A stretch of 64,000 nt of DNA from Pyrinomonadaceae bacterium (GTDB lineage: Bacteria > Acidobacteriota > Blastocatellia > Pyrinomonadales > Pyrinomonadaceae), in the NCBI GenBank assembly GCA_014380365.1, contig JACMJZ010000022.1:1-64000 (forward strand), in the 5' to 3' direction. The notes under the pieces are model-generated. The model ran no database searches and was not told the DNA's origin. It saw nothing but the letters and a program-made list of their open reading frames with translations. Each line of letters opens with the position of its first letter. The first letter of the stretch is position 1. Shown here piece after piece: positions 8,743-16,628 of this stretch. The position numbers and the translations under genes were made by a program.

Positions 8743-8846
8743 CGCGTATACCTCCAGCCAGTTTCTTCCATCGTAACACCTATCGCGCCGGTGCACACTT
8801 GCGGGTTCGATGTCCGACAGTAGCGCAAGAGTGTGTTGCTAATTTC

Positions 8847-8924
8847 CGGGGCACTAGCCCGACCGTCAGGGAGGGCTCCGAGGTGCATGAATGAGCCCTC
8901 CCTGACGGTCGGGCTAGTGCCCCG
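8847..8924. repeat. Perfect 32-bp inverted repeat with 14-bp loop
   Basis: The left arm 8847-8878 (CGGGGCACTAGCCCGACC...) is the exact reverse complement of 8893-8924 (...GGTCGGGCTAGTGCCCCG). The loop is 14 bp. The core AGCCCGACCGTCAGGGAGGG is shared with a half copy at 43101-43131 and, more loosely, with 21076-21170 and 34516-34543. Confidence 0.85.
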
Positions 8925-8936
8925 CATCGCGCAAAT

Positions 8937-8979
8937 AGCTCCGTTAGAAGAGAGAACGCTTCTCACTTCTAACGGAGCT
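8937..8979. terminator. 14-bp stem-loop, candidate terminator for the 9019-9678 gene
   Basis: AGCTCCGTTAGAAG (8937-8950) pairs perfectly with CTTCTAACGGAGCT (8966-8979). It lies 40 bp after the stop of the minus-strand secreted-protein gene. On that strand it is followed only by a weak T stretch (ATTTGCG), so termination efficiency is uncertain. Confidence 0.5.
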
Positions 8980-9018
8980 TCTTAGCAACCGCGTTGCGGA
9001 AGACCCCATGCCGCCGCC

Positions 9019-9678
9019 TTACGGTTGAACTTGAATCACGCCTTCACCATTCTTTACTTCAGCAAACTCGTAAGCCGAGAGCGGAAGCGTGTCACAACTC
9101 TTCTTATTACCGGGGATGATATTCTTGGATTGCACTCCTGCGTCGTCTTTCTGCTCCGCGTCCGTCGCCCACCATCTGTACCAAGCGCCTTCATCGTCTT
9201 TTACTTCTGCGTCCGATGGTACCCAGCCACCCTCTTCCGGCCGGCAAAAACACCAGCTCAGCTTGTCGGCCACTTCACGGCCGTCGCCGTTGTCTTCAAC
9301 GACCAGTTGCACCCACCTGCCGATATAGCTCCTGTTGCTGGAATCCGTGACGGTGCCGCCCATCACCGCGCGATTGTTTTCTATCTTCAAACTGTCAAGA
9401 CTTGCCGTCATGTAGAATTCCGTTTTTGGATCTTCGGTTTCGCCGCCAACGCCGTCCACGTCCTGCTCGGCAACTCCGGCTTCGTCTCTAAAAGTCATTT
9501 GGCCTATCGTGGTTCCGCGCTCGTCGGAACTGGCGCTGAACTCGACAGACTTCGAGAGGTCGTCGTCGAGCACAAATTTGTAGCTGCCGCTGGCGGACGG
9601 CCCACTCGAGGCGTTCGCGCAGGGGGCTGCGAGGCTTATCAGAAACAACACAAGGATCACGGATGCGATGGTCTTCAT
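9019..9678 (-). CDS. Secreted acidic hypothetical protein
   Basis: A 219-residue protein with a clear signal peptide (MKTIASVILVLFLISLAAPCANA). The mature part is strongly acidic, rich in Asp/Glu and short beta-strand-like stretches (GSYKFVLDDDLSKSVEFSAS, TIGQMTFRDEAG, GGTVTDSSNRSYIGRWVQ). Two Cys (CFC in the middle, one in SCDTLP near the end) could form disulfides. I do not recognise the family. ATG 9678 has an AAGGAG ribosome-binding site 8 nt upstream, which supports the start. It is probably periplasmic. Confidence 0.7.
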   Translation of the reverse strand: MKTIASVILVLFLISLAAPCANASSGPSASGSYKFVLDDDLSKSVEFSASSDERGTTIGQMTFRDEAGVAEQDVDGVGGETEDPKTEFYMTASLDSLKIENNRAVMGGTVTDSSNRSYIGRWVQLVVEDNGDGREVADKLSWCFCRPEEGGWVPSDAEVKDDEGAWYRWWATDAEQKDDAGVQSKNIIPGNKKSCDTLPLSAYEFAEVKNGEGVIQVQP

Positions 9679-9900
9679 TAGGCTAACTCCTTATCAATCG
9701 TCAAAAGGTTGAATGCAGTAGGAATAGTTTTCCTGTTACCAGATTTCGGATTAAGATAAGCGCTCGAGTAATCCATTAATGTTCAGCGACTCGCGCGCTC
9801 CTTGTCGTAACGCGATGGACGATACCCGCAGGGACGGCGCGGCGTACTTAGGAAACTCTGAAATCCTTCTGAGAATCTTTTCAAGAAGTTGTGAGAGACG

Positions 9901-11787
9901 ATGATTAAGGCCCGCACAAAACTATCGTATGTCTTCGGGGCCTTTCGGGTGGACGCCGTGGAACGCGTCCTTTTCAACGAAAAAACTCCGGTTCCGCTGA
10001 CTCCCAAGGCTTTTGACACCCTCCTCGCGCTCGTCGAAAACAGCGGCCGGGTGGTTACAACTGAAGACCTAATGGCGCAGGTTTGGCCTGACAGCTTCGT
10101 CGAAGGCAACAATCTGTCGCAGAACATTTCGACGCTGAGAAAGGTGCTCGGCGGCCGTGGGGCGAAATTTATCGAGACTATTCCGAAGCGTGGATATCGT
10201 TTCAGTGCGGACGTCAGAGATATTCGAGATGATGAACCCGGCGTGGCATCGCCCGAGCCGACGGTGGCTGTCCGAATCGAGGGTCCAACGAGCGATGACA
10301 CTCCCCGGCGCAGTGAAGCGTTGCAGGCATTTGCGCGAAGGACGCCCGCCGTTATCGACGTAGCGCCGGATGACAGTTTGTCACGCAGCTCTGAATCACC
10401 GCCGAGATTTGAGTTCACCCTCGACCGTCCTCCGGAAACGATGTACGCGAGAAGCGGTGACGTGAACATCGCCTACCAGGTGATTGGAAACGCGCCGATT
10501 GATCTCGTTTTCGTGATGGGATGGGTTTCTCATCTCGAGTACTTCTGGCGTGAGCCGAGGTTCTCGCGTTTCCTCCTCCGGCTGGCTTCCTTTGCGCGGC
10601 TCATCCTTTTCGACAAACGCGGAACCGGCCTCTCCGATCGCGTGCCCAACAATGAACTGCCCACGCTCGAGCAGCGCATGGACGACGTACGCGCGGTGAT
10701 GGATGCGGTTGGATCGGAGCGCGCGGCTCTGTGCGGAGTTTCCGAGGGTGGGCCGATGTGCAGCCTGTTCGCCGCCACTTACCCTGAGAAAACGCTGGCG
10801 CTGGTCATGATTGGAACTTATGCGAAGCGCATTCGCGACGATGAGTACCCGTGGGCGCCAACGACAGAGCAGCGTCAACATTTTTTTGACGAAATGCGGG
10901 AACAGTGGGGCGGGCCGGTTGGTCTGGAAGAACGCGCGCCGAGCGTTGCCGACGATCCCGAGTTTCGTGCCTGGTGGGCCACGTACCTGCGCATGGGCGC
11001 CAGTCCCGGCGCCGCGCTGGCGCTCACGCAGATGAATGCTGAGATCGACGTGCGTCAGGTTCTGCCGTCAGTGCATGTGCCCACGCTCGTCATTCACCGA
11101 ACTGACGATCGTTGCCTGAAGGTGGAAGAAGGGCGTTACGTGGCCGAGAGCATTCCGGGTGCGAAGTTTGTCGAACTGCCGGGTCAGGATCATCTTCCTT
11201 TCGTGGGCGACCAGGATGCGATTCTTGACGAAGTCGAAGAGTTCCTGACCGGCGTGCGCCACACGCTCGAGCCCGACACGGTACTTGCTACAGTCTTGTT
11301 CACGCAGATCGTCGATTCCAAAAAGCACGCCGAAAGTCTCGGAAACGCGCGCTGGTATGAGCTGCTTGATCGGTTGCGTGAACATGTGCGGAAAGAAGTC
11401 GAGTGGTTTCGCGGGCGCGAAATCGACATGATTGGCGACCGGCCACTGGCAATCTTCGACGGTCCGGCGCGCGCCATCCGTTGCGCCGTCGCCATCAGCG
11501 AGTATGCCTCGCGACTGGGCGTGCAGATGCGCGTTGGCTTGCACACGGGCGAATGTGAAATGGTCGGCGAGCCCGGAGAAATAAAAGTTTGCGGCATCGC
11601 GCCACACATCGGCGCGCAGGTGGCAAACGTCGCTGCAGCGGCCGAGATTTTGGTTTCCAGCACAGTGAAGGACTTGGTTGCCGGATCAGGAATCAGGTTT
11701 GCGGACAAAGGGGTGCACGCTCTCGCTGAGGTTCCCGGCGACTGGCATCTCTTCGCCGTCGAACGAGAGATAACGGCGGCGCGTTGA
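9901..11787 (+). CDS. Winged-helix / alpha-beta hydrolase / degenerate class III cyclase-like fusion protein
   Basis: A 628-residue three-domain protein. Residues about 8-100 form an OmpR/CadC-type winged helix (PLTPKAFDTLLALVENSGRV, SQNISTLRKVLG, FIETIPKRGYRF). Residues about 178-445 form an alpha/beta hydrolase, with nucleophile Ser281 in GVSEGG and His431 in GQDHLPF. Residues about 460-628 resemble class III adenylate cyclases (TVLFTQIVDS, REIDMIGDRPLAIFDGP, MRVGLHTGECE, HIGAQVA). The first metal-binding Asp of the cyclase FTDIVGS motif is Gln469, and the GDG motif is GDR. Cyclase activity is therefore doubtful, and the domain may be a sensor. There is no membrane segment, so it is a cytosolic regulator. 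Hydrolase-cyclase fusions are known; the added DNA-binding domain makes a one-component sensor plausible. Confidence 0.85.
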   Translation: MIKARTKLSYVFGAFRVDAVERVLFNEKTPVPLTPKAFDTLLALVENSGRVVTTEDLMAQVWPDSFVEGNNLSQNISTLRKVLGGRGAKFIETIPKRGYRFSADVRDIRDDEPGVASPEPTVAVRIEGPTSDDTPRRSEALQAFARRTPAVIDVAPDDSLSRSSESPPRFEFTLDRPPETMYARSGDVNIAYQVIGNAPIDLVFVMGWVSHLEYFWREPRFSRFLLRLASFARLILFDKRGTGLSDRVPNNELPTLEQRMDDVRAVMDAVGSERAALCGVSEGGPMCSLFAATYPEKTLALVMIGTYAKRIRDDEYPWAPTTEQRQHFFDEMREQWGGPVGLEERAPSVADDPEFRAWWATYLRMGASPGAALALTQMNAEIDVRQVLPSVHVPTLVIHRTDDRCLKVEEGRYVAESIPGAKFVELPGQDHLPFVGDQDAILDEVEEFLTGVRHTLEPDTVLATVLFTQIVDSKKHAESLGNARWYELLDRLREHVRKEVEWFRGREIDMIGDRPLAIFDGPARAIRCAVAISEYASRLGVQMRVGLHTGECEMVGEPGEIKVCGIAPHIGAQVANVAAAAEILVSSTVKDLVAGSGIRFADKGVHALAEVPGDWHLFAVEREITAAR

Positions 11788-11821
11788 GCGACGATGGGTC
11801 CGGTGGGACGAAAAGTCAGAA

Positions 11822-11837
11822 CCCCGACTCGTCGGGG
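11822..11837. repeat. Short palindrome CCCCGAC-TC-GTCGGGG
   Basis: A perfect 7-bp stem with a 2-bp centre 34 bp after the fusion-gene stop. There is no T tract, so it is a weak terminator candidate or a fragment of a repeat. The rest of 11788-11999 shows nothing clear. Confidence 0.35.
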
Positions 11838-11999
11838 TAGCGGCGGGCCTCAGATGGGCGGCGGTGGCGCGATTAAATCAGAACCGGGAGCGGCAGTGAT
11901 CGGGTAATTCTTTCCTAGGAATAACCGTGGGGATTACATGAACGATCGGGCTTCTGCCCTGGTTGGAAGGGCATTAATTGAAAACGGAAGGAAAAACTC

Positions 12000-12914
12000 A
12001 TGAAAACCAAACTCTACATCGATCTTGTGCGACTGATTACTGGTCTGGCTCTGGTGTTGGGTAGTGCGTCGGTAGCGGCTGCGCAGCAGCCCGCGAAGGC
12101 TACCGTGAGCTCTGAAGGAGAATCCCGCTTTGCCAAACTCGATGGCTCGCGGGTTCACTACAAGAGCTACGGTAAAGGTGACGAAGCCGTCGTGTTAGTT
12201 CACGGGTGGGGCGGCAGCCTGGATGTCTGGAGCGAACATATCCCTCATCTCCGCCGCACACGTAATCGCGCGCTGGCGATAAGTCTTCCCGGACATGGCC
12301 AGAGCGACAAGCCGCAGACTACCTACAGCATGGATTTCTACGCGCGCGCGGTGGAGGCTGTGATGCGCGACGCCGGAGTTAAACGCGCGGTACTGGTGGG
12401 CCATAGCATGGGCACTCCGGTGATGCGGCAGTTTTATCGCAAGTATCCGCAAAAGACTTTGGGCCTCGTGATTGTCGATGGAGCTTTGCGTCCATACGGA
12501 GACAAAAAGATGATGGAAGGCATGATGGCTGGTTTTCGCGGGCCCAACTACAGAGAAGTAGGAAAGCAAATGTTTGCCGGGATGTCGGGGCCGAACCTGT
12601 CCGCCGAACTCCGGGAGCGAATTCAAGCTTCGTTTTTCAATACGCCGCAGCACGTGCTGGTGAGCGCCATGGAAGGGATGACAGACGATTCCATCTGGGG
12701 TCAGGACAAGATCAACGTGCCGGTGCTGGCGGTGATGGCGAAGTCTCCTTTCTGGCCGGCTGACACGGAACAGTTTTATCGAAGCATCGCACCCACGCTC
12801 GACTTTCAGATGTGGGACGGTGTGGGCCACTTCCTGATGATGGAGAAGCCGGAGCAGTTTGACGATTCAGTCATAGCTTTTTTGGATAAGCACGCGCTGC
12901 TGAAGAAGCGATGA
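12000..12914 (+). CDS. Secreted alpha/beta-fold hydrolase
   Basis: A 304-residue protein with a signal peptide (LVRLITGLALVLGSASVAAAQQ, residues 9-30). It has the alpha/beta hydrolase core: the oxyanion-type VVLVHGWGG near residue 67, nucleophile Ser136 in VGHSMGT, and His277 in GVGHFLMMEKP. The acid is likely the Asp of the WPADTEQF region. A Met-rich cap (KKMMEGMMAGFRGPNYREV, KQMFAGMSG) may shape the substrate pocket. It should act in the periplasm or outside the cell. The substrate is not predictable and could be an ester, epoxide or haloalkane. ATG 12000 directly follows a GGAAGGAAAAACTC ribosome-binding region. Confidence 0.87.
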   Translation: MKTKLYIDLVRLITGLALVLGSASVAAAQQPAKATVSSEGESRFAKLDGSRVHYKSYGKGDEAVVLVHGWGGSLDVWSEHIPHLRRTRNRALAISLPGHGQSDKPQTTYSMDFYARAVEAVMRDAGVKRAVLVGHSMGTPVMRQFYRKYPQKTLGLVIVDGALRPYGDKKMMEGMMAGFRGPNYREVGKQMFAGMSGPNLSAELRERIQASFFNTPQHVLVSAMEGMTDDSIWGQDKINVPVLAVMAKSPFWPADTEQFYRSIAPTLDFQMWDGVGHFLMMEKPEQFDDSVIAFLDKHALLKKR

Positions 12915-12917
12915 GCA

Positions 12918-12962
12918 GGTGGGCAGTGATCAGTGGACGGTGGTCAGTGGGCAGTGGGGCAG
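12918..12962. repeat. CAGTGG/CAGTGATCAGTGG low-complexity repeat
   Basis: A short run of near-identical 7-8-mers (GGGCAGTGATCAGTGGACGG, then TGGTCAGTGGGCAGTGG). The same sequence type recurs as an inverted repeat at 56022-56121. It would add an artefactual N-terminus to the following gene if an upstream start were chosen. Confidence 0.5.
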
Positions 12963-13026
12963 CGACCAGAGGGATAAGCCTCAACCACCGCGGCGGAGTG
13001 CATCCGGGGAATCGGAAGTCAAATCA

Positions 13027-13419
13027 ATGCTCAAGGTCATCTATCTGGTATTCAGTCTGCTGAACCTCTTCAACGGCGCGTGGATGCTGCTCTTCCCGCA
13101 GTCGTGGTACACGGATCTTCCAGCAGCCGTGCCACACACCGGACCATTTAATGCACACTTCGTTCGCGACCTGGGCGTTGCGTTCCTGGTTGCGGGGGTG
13201 GCCTTCGCGTGGTCCGCACGCAATATCGATCGGTCTTATTCAGTTCACCTCGGTCTGACGATTTTCTTTACCGGCCATGCGCTCATCCATCTCGTGGACA
13301 TCGCGACCGGACACTTGCCCACTACGCATTGGCTGATCGACTTGCCCGGAGTGTTTGTACCCGCACTCCTCATGATTGTGCTCGCCGTCCCGGCCGTGAG
13401 GCGGCGGTTTGCAAGGTGA
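13027..13419 (+). CDS. Small four-helix membrane protein of unknown function
   Basis: A 130-residue protein with four predicted membrane helices. Helix 1 covers VIYLVFSLLNLFNGAWMLLF, helix 2 DLGVAFLVAGVAFAW, helix 3 LGLTIFFTGHALIHLVDI and helix 4 LPGVFVPALLMIVLAVPAV. ATG 13027 is chosen because the upstream in-frame region is encoded by the CAGTGG repeat. A conserved-looking HALIHLVDIATGH segment carries three His. It resembles small DUF4345-like membrane proteins, but I cannot assign it firmly. It follows the secreted hydrolase on the same strand, and the kinase remnant starts at its stop codon. Confidence 0.65.
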   Translation: MLKVIYLVFSLLNLFNGAWMLLFPQSWYTDLPAAVPHTGPFNAHFVRDLGVAFLVAGVAFAWSARNIDRSYSVHLGLTIFFTGHALIHLVDIATGHLPTTHWLIDLPGVFVPALLMIVLAVPAVRRRFAR

Positions 13420-13598
13420 GGCTGCTCGGGCAGGGTGGCTAAGGCGCCGTTTATCTCGCCACTCACCTCGGCACCGAGCGCTACGTCGCGCTCAAATTAA
13501 TCACGCCGCAGTTCATGCAGAACGAGGAGTTTGTCCAACGTTTCAACCGCGAGGCGAGCGCCGCGGGATGGTTTGACATGTATCATTCATTAGCGTAA
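13416..13598 (+). pseudogene. Remnant of a Ser/Thr protein kinase N-lobe
   Basis: The frame reads LLGQGG-stop-GAVYLATHLGTERYVALKLI, then TPQFMQNEEFVQRFNREASAAG and an unrelated end (WFDMYHSLA, stop at 13596-13598). This is the glycine-rich loop (GQGGMGAVYLA), the VALK lysine and the helix-C RFNREA segment of a Hanks-type PknB kinase. A TAA replaces the Met codon in the glycine loop, and homology stops right after helix C. It is a broken fragment with no kinase activity possible. Confidence 0.75.
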
Positions 13599-13786
13599 GG
13601 TCGCTCTCGAATCGAGTCTAGCTTACTCTCTTCTCAGCTCCTCTGGGATCTTCCAGACGACCCGACACTCACAGCTCAATTACTAACAAGCGACAAGTTT
13701 ATCTCTATTAGTGTGACCCTTACTCGTAATGAGCGGGTCTCGCCCCCCCAACTGTGCCCCCAAACTGGGGTAAGAAAGGAGTAACT

Positions 13787-13858
13787 ATGGTAAGTCTACC
13801 TGGAATCGTCGTGATCATCGAGATTGTCATAAAAGTTGTTAATTGGATCTTTGGATAA
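13787..13858 (+). CDS. Putative 23-residue hydrophobic amphipathic peptide
   Basis: ATG 13787 follows a good ribosome-binding site (AAAGGAG, 5-nt spacing) and runs 23 codons to TAA 13856-13858. The peptide begins MVSLPGIVVIIEIV and ends IKVVNWIFG: Val/Ile-rich with a single Glu, a single Lys and a terminal Trp-Ile-Phe-Gly. The composition is like type I toxin peptides, phenol-soluble modulins or small membrane regulators. It sits alone in a 570-bp gap between a kinase remnant and the DPP-IV gene. This is a prediction from ribosome-binding site and composition only; it could be chance. Confidence 0.4.
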   Translation: MVSLPGIVVIIEIVIKVVNWIFG

Positions 13859-14025
13859 GTAAGTTGTCTGGGAGTCTAGCGAGGATGGGAGCGGGCGAAC
13901 CGGTTTCCCACTTCTTAGACGGCAAACCAACGATCGGCCTCGCGCATGAGCGCGGGGCCTTCGGCTGTCCAGGCAGGTCGCCTCGGAAGACGCGACATGC
14001 CTTTAGCCAGTTTGAGAGATTTGAC

Positions 14026-14069
14026 GGTAAGGCCGAGCCTTACCGCACGGTGCGGCGGCAAAGCCGCTT
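14026..14069. repeat. Copy of the GCAC(A/T)GTGCGGCGGC palindromic repeat family
   Basis: GGTAAGGCcgaGCCTTACC is followed by GCACGGTGCGGCGGCAAAGCC. The same two-part architecture (A-rich hairpin then GCACnGTGCGGCGGC) occurs at 16498-16536 and twice in 59977-60187. The rest of 13599-14169 holds only the small-peptide gene and some C-runs. Confidence 0.6.
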
Positions 14070-14169
14070 ACAGATTCTCGTAGTAATCTCCGAGTTAGCA
14101 TTCCCTCCGCATTAGCCTCATCCGTGTTAATCTGCGCCTTCAACTGTTCCATCGTCTGGAGACAAAAGT

Positions 14170-16470
14170 ATGAAACGCACTCGTTTTCTAATCCCTGTCC
14201 TGCTGCTGCTAGTGGCGGCCCACTCTTTGTCCGCACAAGAACCGCTGGCTGCAAATGCGGTGTTAACTGTCGATTCCATATTTACCTACCAAACGAAGTC
14301 GCTTGGTCCGGTTCAATGGCAACGCGACGGCAGCGGCTATCTGGCGTTGGAACCCTCGAGCAAGAAAGGTTTCGTGGACATCGTTCGTTACGACGCAGTC
14401 AGCGGCGAACGGTCGATAAAAGTCTCGGTGGAAAAGCTCACGCCCGCCGGAGCAACTGCGCCATTGCTGGTCGAGGAGTTTGTCCTCAGTCCCGACGAGC
14501 GAAAGCTGCTTATCTTCACCAACTCCGAACGCGTCTGGCGCAGCAACACACGCGGCAACTATTGGATAGTCGATCTCGAAGGCTCGGGTGTTTGGCAGCT
14601 AGGAGGACTATCGGCAAAGGACAAGCCTTCCAGTCTGATGTTTGCGAAGTTCTCGCCCGACGGCCGGAAAGTTGGCTATGTCCAGGAGAACAACATTTAC
14701 GTCGAAGACCTCGAAGCGCGCGGCAAACGAATCACGAAAATCACCAACGATGGTTCACGTTACATCGTCAACGGCACCTTCGATTGGGTTTACGAGGAGG
14801 AGTTATTCTGTCGCGACGGCTGGCGCTGGAGTCCTGACGGCCAACACATCGCACACTGGCAACTCAATACGGAAGGCGTAAAGGAGTTTGTCCTCGTCAA
14901 CAATACCGCCGGACTCTACCCCGTTATCACTTCGTTTCCCTACCCTAAAGCAGGCGAGACAAATGCAGCAGCACGCGTGGGTGTGACCAGATCAACCGGC
15001 GGCGCCACGCGCTGGTTTGATGTCGCCGGAGACCCCCGAAATAACTATCTGCCGCGTATGGAGTGGGCGGCAAGCTCTGATGAAGTTGTGATTCAACAAC
15101 TCAACCGCTTGCAGAATACAAACATCGTCATGTTGGGAGACATTCGCACCGGAAAGGTCCGGCCCATACTCACCGAAAAGGACGACGCGTGGGTCGACAT
15201 CTCCTGGGGCGATCTCGACTGGAACAAGACCGGGCTCGGGCGCGGCGATGTTGAGTGGATCGACGGCGGCAAACGTTTCCTTTGGGCCAGCGAGCGCGAC
15301 GGCTGGCGTCACATCTACGCAGTTTCACGCGACGGCCGCAACGTAAAGGACATTACACCGGGAGCTTTCGATGTAATCAACGTCGAGAAGGTTGATACTG
15401 CCAACAACTGGATTTATTTTGAGGCGTCTCCAACCAACGCGACGCAGCGGTATCTTTATCGCGCTCCGCTCGCGTGTCTTTCCAAAATGGAAAGGATAAC
15501 CCCAGCATCCATCGGCGGCAGTCATACCTATAACATTTCGCCACGTGGCGATCTGGCAATCCACGTTTCGTCGTCGTTTATGAAGGCGCCGAAGACTGAA
15601 ATTGTTCGGCTGCCGGGACACGAGGTCGTGCGAAGTTTGATTGATAACCGCGAAGTCCAGGAGGGTCTGGCGAAACTAAAGCCAACGCCATTCGAGTTTT
15701 TCAAAGTGGACATCGGCGAAGGGGTGCAGCTTGATGGTTGGATGATCAAGCCTCCTGATTTTGATCCGAAGAAACGTTACCCAGTTTTGTTTCACGCCTA
15801 CACGGAGCCTTGGTCGCAAACCGTGGTGGATGCATGGGGCGGGCTAAATATGCGTTGGCACATGATGCTGGCGCAGCAGGGTTATCTGGTGATGAGCGTT
15901 GACAATCGCGGCACGCCGGCACCGCGCGGCCGCGCCTGGCGTAAAATCTTTCACCGTCGCGTGGGTATCATCAATTCGCAGGACCAGGCTAACGCCGCGA
16001 AGGCGATCGGCAAGTGGCCGTATGTCGACGCCACACGCATCGGCATCTGGGGCTGGAGTGGCGGCGGGTCAGCGACGCTGAATGCCATGTTTCGTTACCC
16101 TGATGTCTATCAAGTGGGATTGTCTGTCGCACCGGTGCCGGATCTTCGTCTCTACGACACGATTTACCAGGAGCGCTACGGTGGTTTGCCTCAGGATCAT
16201 CCGGAGGAGTGGAAGCAGAGTTCGCCGATTACCTTCGCCGGACAATTGAAGGGGCAGCTTCTGATTATTCATGGCACGGGCGATGACAATGTTCATTATC
16301 AGGGAACTGAAGCGTTGATTGACAGGCTCGTGGCGGCCAACAAATCGTTTACCGTGATGCCCTATCCAAATCGTTCGCACGGCATTTACGAAGGCGCGGG
16401 CACCAGCCGTCACCTTTACGGATTGCTGACGCGGTATCTAAACGAAAACCTCCCCGCTGGCCCGCGTTGA
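14170..16470 (+). CDS. Secreted dipeptidyl peptidase IV-like S9 peptidase
   Basis: A 766-residue protein with a signal peptide (MKRTRFLIPVLLLLVAAHSLSA). The N-terminal beta-propeller (about 30-510) contains the N-terminus-binding glutamates in DWVYEEELF (Glu209-Glu211). The C-terminal hydrolase domain has the triad Ser630 in GWSGGG, Asp705 or Asp706 in GTGDDNVH, and His737 in RSHGIYEG. This is the full DPP-IV layout and length. It would cleave X-Pro or X-Ala dipeptides from peptide N-termini in the periplasm. The ribosome-binding site GGAG lies 8 nt before ATG. A separate S9 C-terminal fragment occurs at 2704-2823. Confidence 0.93.
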   Translation: MKRTRFLIPVLLLLVAAHSLSAQEPLAANAVLTVDSIFTYQTKSLGPVQWQRDGSGYLALEPSSKKGFVDIVRYDAVSGERSIKVSVEKLTPAGATAPLLVEEFVLSPDERKLLIFTNSERVWRSNTRGNYWIVDLEGSGVWQLGGLSAKDKPSSLMFAKFSPDGRKVGYVQENNIYVEDLEARGKRITKITNDGSRYIVNGTFDWVYEEELFCRDGWRWSPDGQHIAHWQLNTEGVKEFVLVNNTAGLYPVITSFPYPKAGETNAAARVGVTRSTGGATRWFDVAGDPRNNYLPRMEWAASSDEVVIQQLNRLQNTNIVMLGDIRTGKVRPILTEKDDAWVDISWGDLDWNKTGLGRGDVEWIDGGKRFLWASERDGWRHIYAVSRDGRNVKDITPGAFDVINVEKVDTANNWIYFEASPTNATQRYLYRAPLACLSKMERITPASIGGSHTYNISPRGDLAIHVSSSFMKAPKTEIVRLPGHEVVRSLIDNREVQEGLAKLKPTPFEFFKVDIGEGVQLDGWMIKPPDFDPKKRYPVLFHAYTEPWSQTVVDAWGGLNMRWHMMLAQQGYLVMSVDNRGTPAPRGRAWRKIFHRRVGIINSQDQANAAKAIGKWPYVDATRIGIWGWSGGGSATLNAMFRYPDVYQVGLSVAPVPDLRLYDTIYQERYGGLPQDHPEEWKQSSPITFAGQLKGQLLIIHGTGDDNVHYQGTEALIDRLVAANKSFTVMPYPNRSHGIYEGAGTSRHLYGLLTRYLNENLPAGPR

Positions 16471-16497
16471 GTGATTATTGGCCGGTGCATATCCAGC

Positions 16498-16536
16498 GCG
16501 GCTTCGCCGCCGCACAGTGCGGCGACAGAGCCGCTT
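16498..16536. repeat. Copy of the GCCGCCGCACAGTGCGGC repeat family
   Basis: GCGGCTTCGCCGCCGCACAG then TGCGGCGACAGAGCCGC. It matches the 59977-60021 and 60145-60187 arms. It lies between the DPP-IV gene and the next gene, followed by a GACGCGGGTGCCCGTGCGCG palindrome. Confidence 0.6.
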
Positions 16537-16628
16537 TAGTCGTCGCGAAGGACGCGGGTGCCCGTGCGCGACTCAGCTTCTAACTCTTCACGCTTCACTT
16601 TTCACGCTTCACTAATTACTCTTTACTC

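Noticed and set aside
12919-13026. N-terminal extension of the four-helix membrane protein
   Set aside because: The extension is encoded by the CAGTGG repeat (GSDQWTVVSGQWGSDQ) and lies before a plausible ATG and the first membrane helix.
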